A stretch of 64,000 bases of DNA from Symbiodinium kawagutii (taxonomy: Eukaryota > Sar > Dinophyceae > Suessiales > Symbiodiniaceae): NCBI GenBank assembly GCA_009767595.1, contig VSDK01009018.1, positions 266,799 through 330,798 of the forward strand, given 5' to 3'. Position 1 is the stretch's first letter. Each line of letters begins with the position of its first letter. This document shows positions 63,370-64,000 of this stretch, in pieces. Under the pieces are notes generated by a model that was given only the letters and a program-made list of their open reading frames with translations, made no database searches and was not told the origin of the DNA. A program made the translations under genes and the position numbers.

Positions 63370-64000
63370 TCCAATTGCCGGCCCACACCGCAAGCACCTG
63401 TAGTTGGAGCTCGGGCGCTAAGACCTGGCTCTGTTTGAAGATGTCAAATCAAGGCATCTACAGCCATCTGCATGGCAAGTCCGCAACACCTATAGAACAT
63501 CTTCGTTGGAGAAAGGCACATGCATTCGCATCATTCGCTATTCATGGTATGATGGGCTGAGACTTCCTTAGGGTTAGATATGGTGAGGTCATGTTTTGTC
63601 ATGTTCGGTATAGAAGTTCGGGATTGCCAACCTGAGCCAACCTGTGGCCACTGCCGGGACGAATTCTTGCAATCCAAGAACGGTGGCAAACCTTCTGGCA
63701 ATCAAACAGCAATCCCCAGCACACGCTTTTGGAACGGCTCCACGGTCAGTGGTCGATGTCAAGCATTTCGTGAAACTATTTGGATCAAATTTGTAGCTGT
63801 TCTCAATCTTTCGGTACTCGTGGGGAGCTTCCTTGCGTCTCGCTTTGCATTGTGCCATTCCCTCAATGACCTGACAAACGGTGATGTCATCTGGAAAGGC
63901 TTCGAAACTTTGCTGCGCCGTGCTTCAAATGTTGTCCCTTTGCTAGCCTGCTACGTGTTTGCTTCTGGTTGAAAGAATGATTCTATCAGGGCCACCTCGG
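63370..64000. repeat. Tandem array unit 4, truncated by the window edge
   Basis: The sequence repeats the start of units 1-3, including CAACTGCCGGCC-like and TTTTGGAACGGCTCCACGGT blocks and the GGAGCTTCCTTGCGTCTCGC block found at 55.9-56.0 kb. By comparison with unit 3, the 3' end of a fourth gene should lie roughly 600 bases beyond the right edge. Confidence 0.8.

Larger units (their letters stand above)
55430..63370. repeat. Tandem array unit 3 (gene C)
   Basis: This is the third unit, about 7.9 kb, containing gene C (56718-59896). It is shorter mainly because a deletion near 59.62-59.70 kb removed exon 2 and its introns, and because gene-C introns are small. Confidence 0.85.

Overview
This is eukaryotic nuclear DNA, most likely from a dinoflagellate close to Symbiodiniaceae/Suessiales. 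The strongest argument is splicing. Conserved protein blocks can be joined exactly in frame only if introns start with GC or GA as well as GT (for example AAG|GCCATT, CAG|GACGCT, GAG|GAGGGA) and end in AG, usually followed by G. Mixed GT/GC/GA donors are a known dinoflagellate trait. Small exons, one-directional gene order, a tandem gene array and heavy microsatellite content agree. No bacterial operons, rRNA, tRNA or CRISPR array were recognised.

Layout. Positions 1-10.38 kb are gene-poor, AT-rich and full of degenerate TGATGG/CATCAAC words, with a (CAT)n tract and MITE-like palindromes. From about 34.46 kb (perhaps 35.3 kb) down to 10.38 kb the minus strand carries one large intron-rich gene for an FKS/callose-synthase-type 1,3-beta-glucan synthase. 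I could place at least 21 exons, 17 of them with frame-consistent limits on at least one side. Its introns hold most of the repeats: a CTCTAAT minisatellite with a 562-bp tandem duplication, an approximately 84-bp palindromic satellite beside a 372-base assembly gap, a (CCATCCTT)n tract, and short inverted-repeat elements.

From about 36.7 kb to the right edge there is a tandem array of 8-10 kb units (starts near 36.7, 45.45, 55.43 and 63.37 kb). Each complete unit contains a minus-strand gene for a secreted, cysteine-rich, probably N-glycosylated protein of unknown function. The models give about 637 aa (copy A), 646 aa (copy B) and 554 aa (copy C), each an exact multiple of three. Copy C has lost exon 2. 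Copy B has lost the exon-4 splice acceptor seen in A and C. Unit 4 runs off the right edge, so a fourth gene is expected just outside. Between the cysteine-rich genes are duplicated exon-like pieces of a second gene that appears to be decaying.

Working together (inference): the synthase has an unusual N-terminal cysteine-rich ectodomain and membrane anchor ahead of its FKS1 domain, and the neighbouring array encodes secreted cysteine-rich proteins on the same strand. A link to cell covering or cyst-wall assembly is possible but rests only on adjacency and predicted topology.
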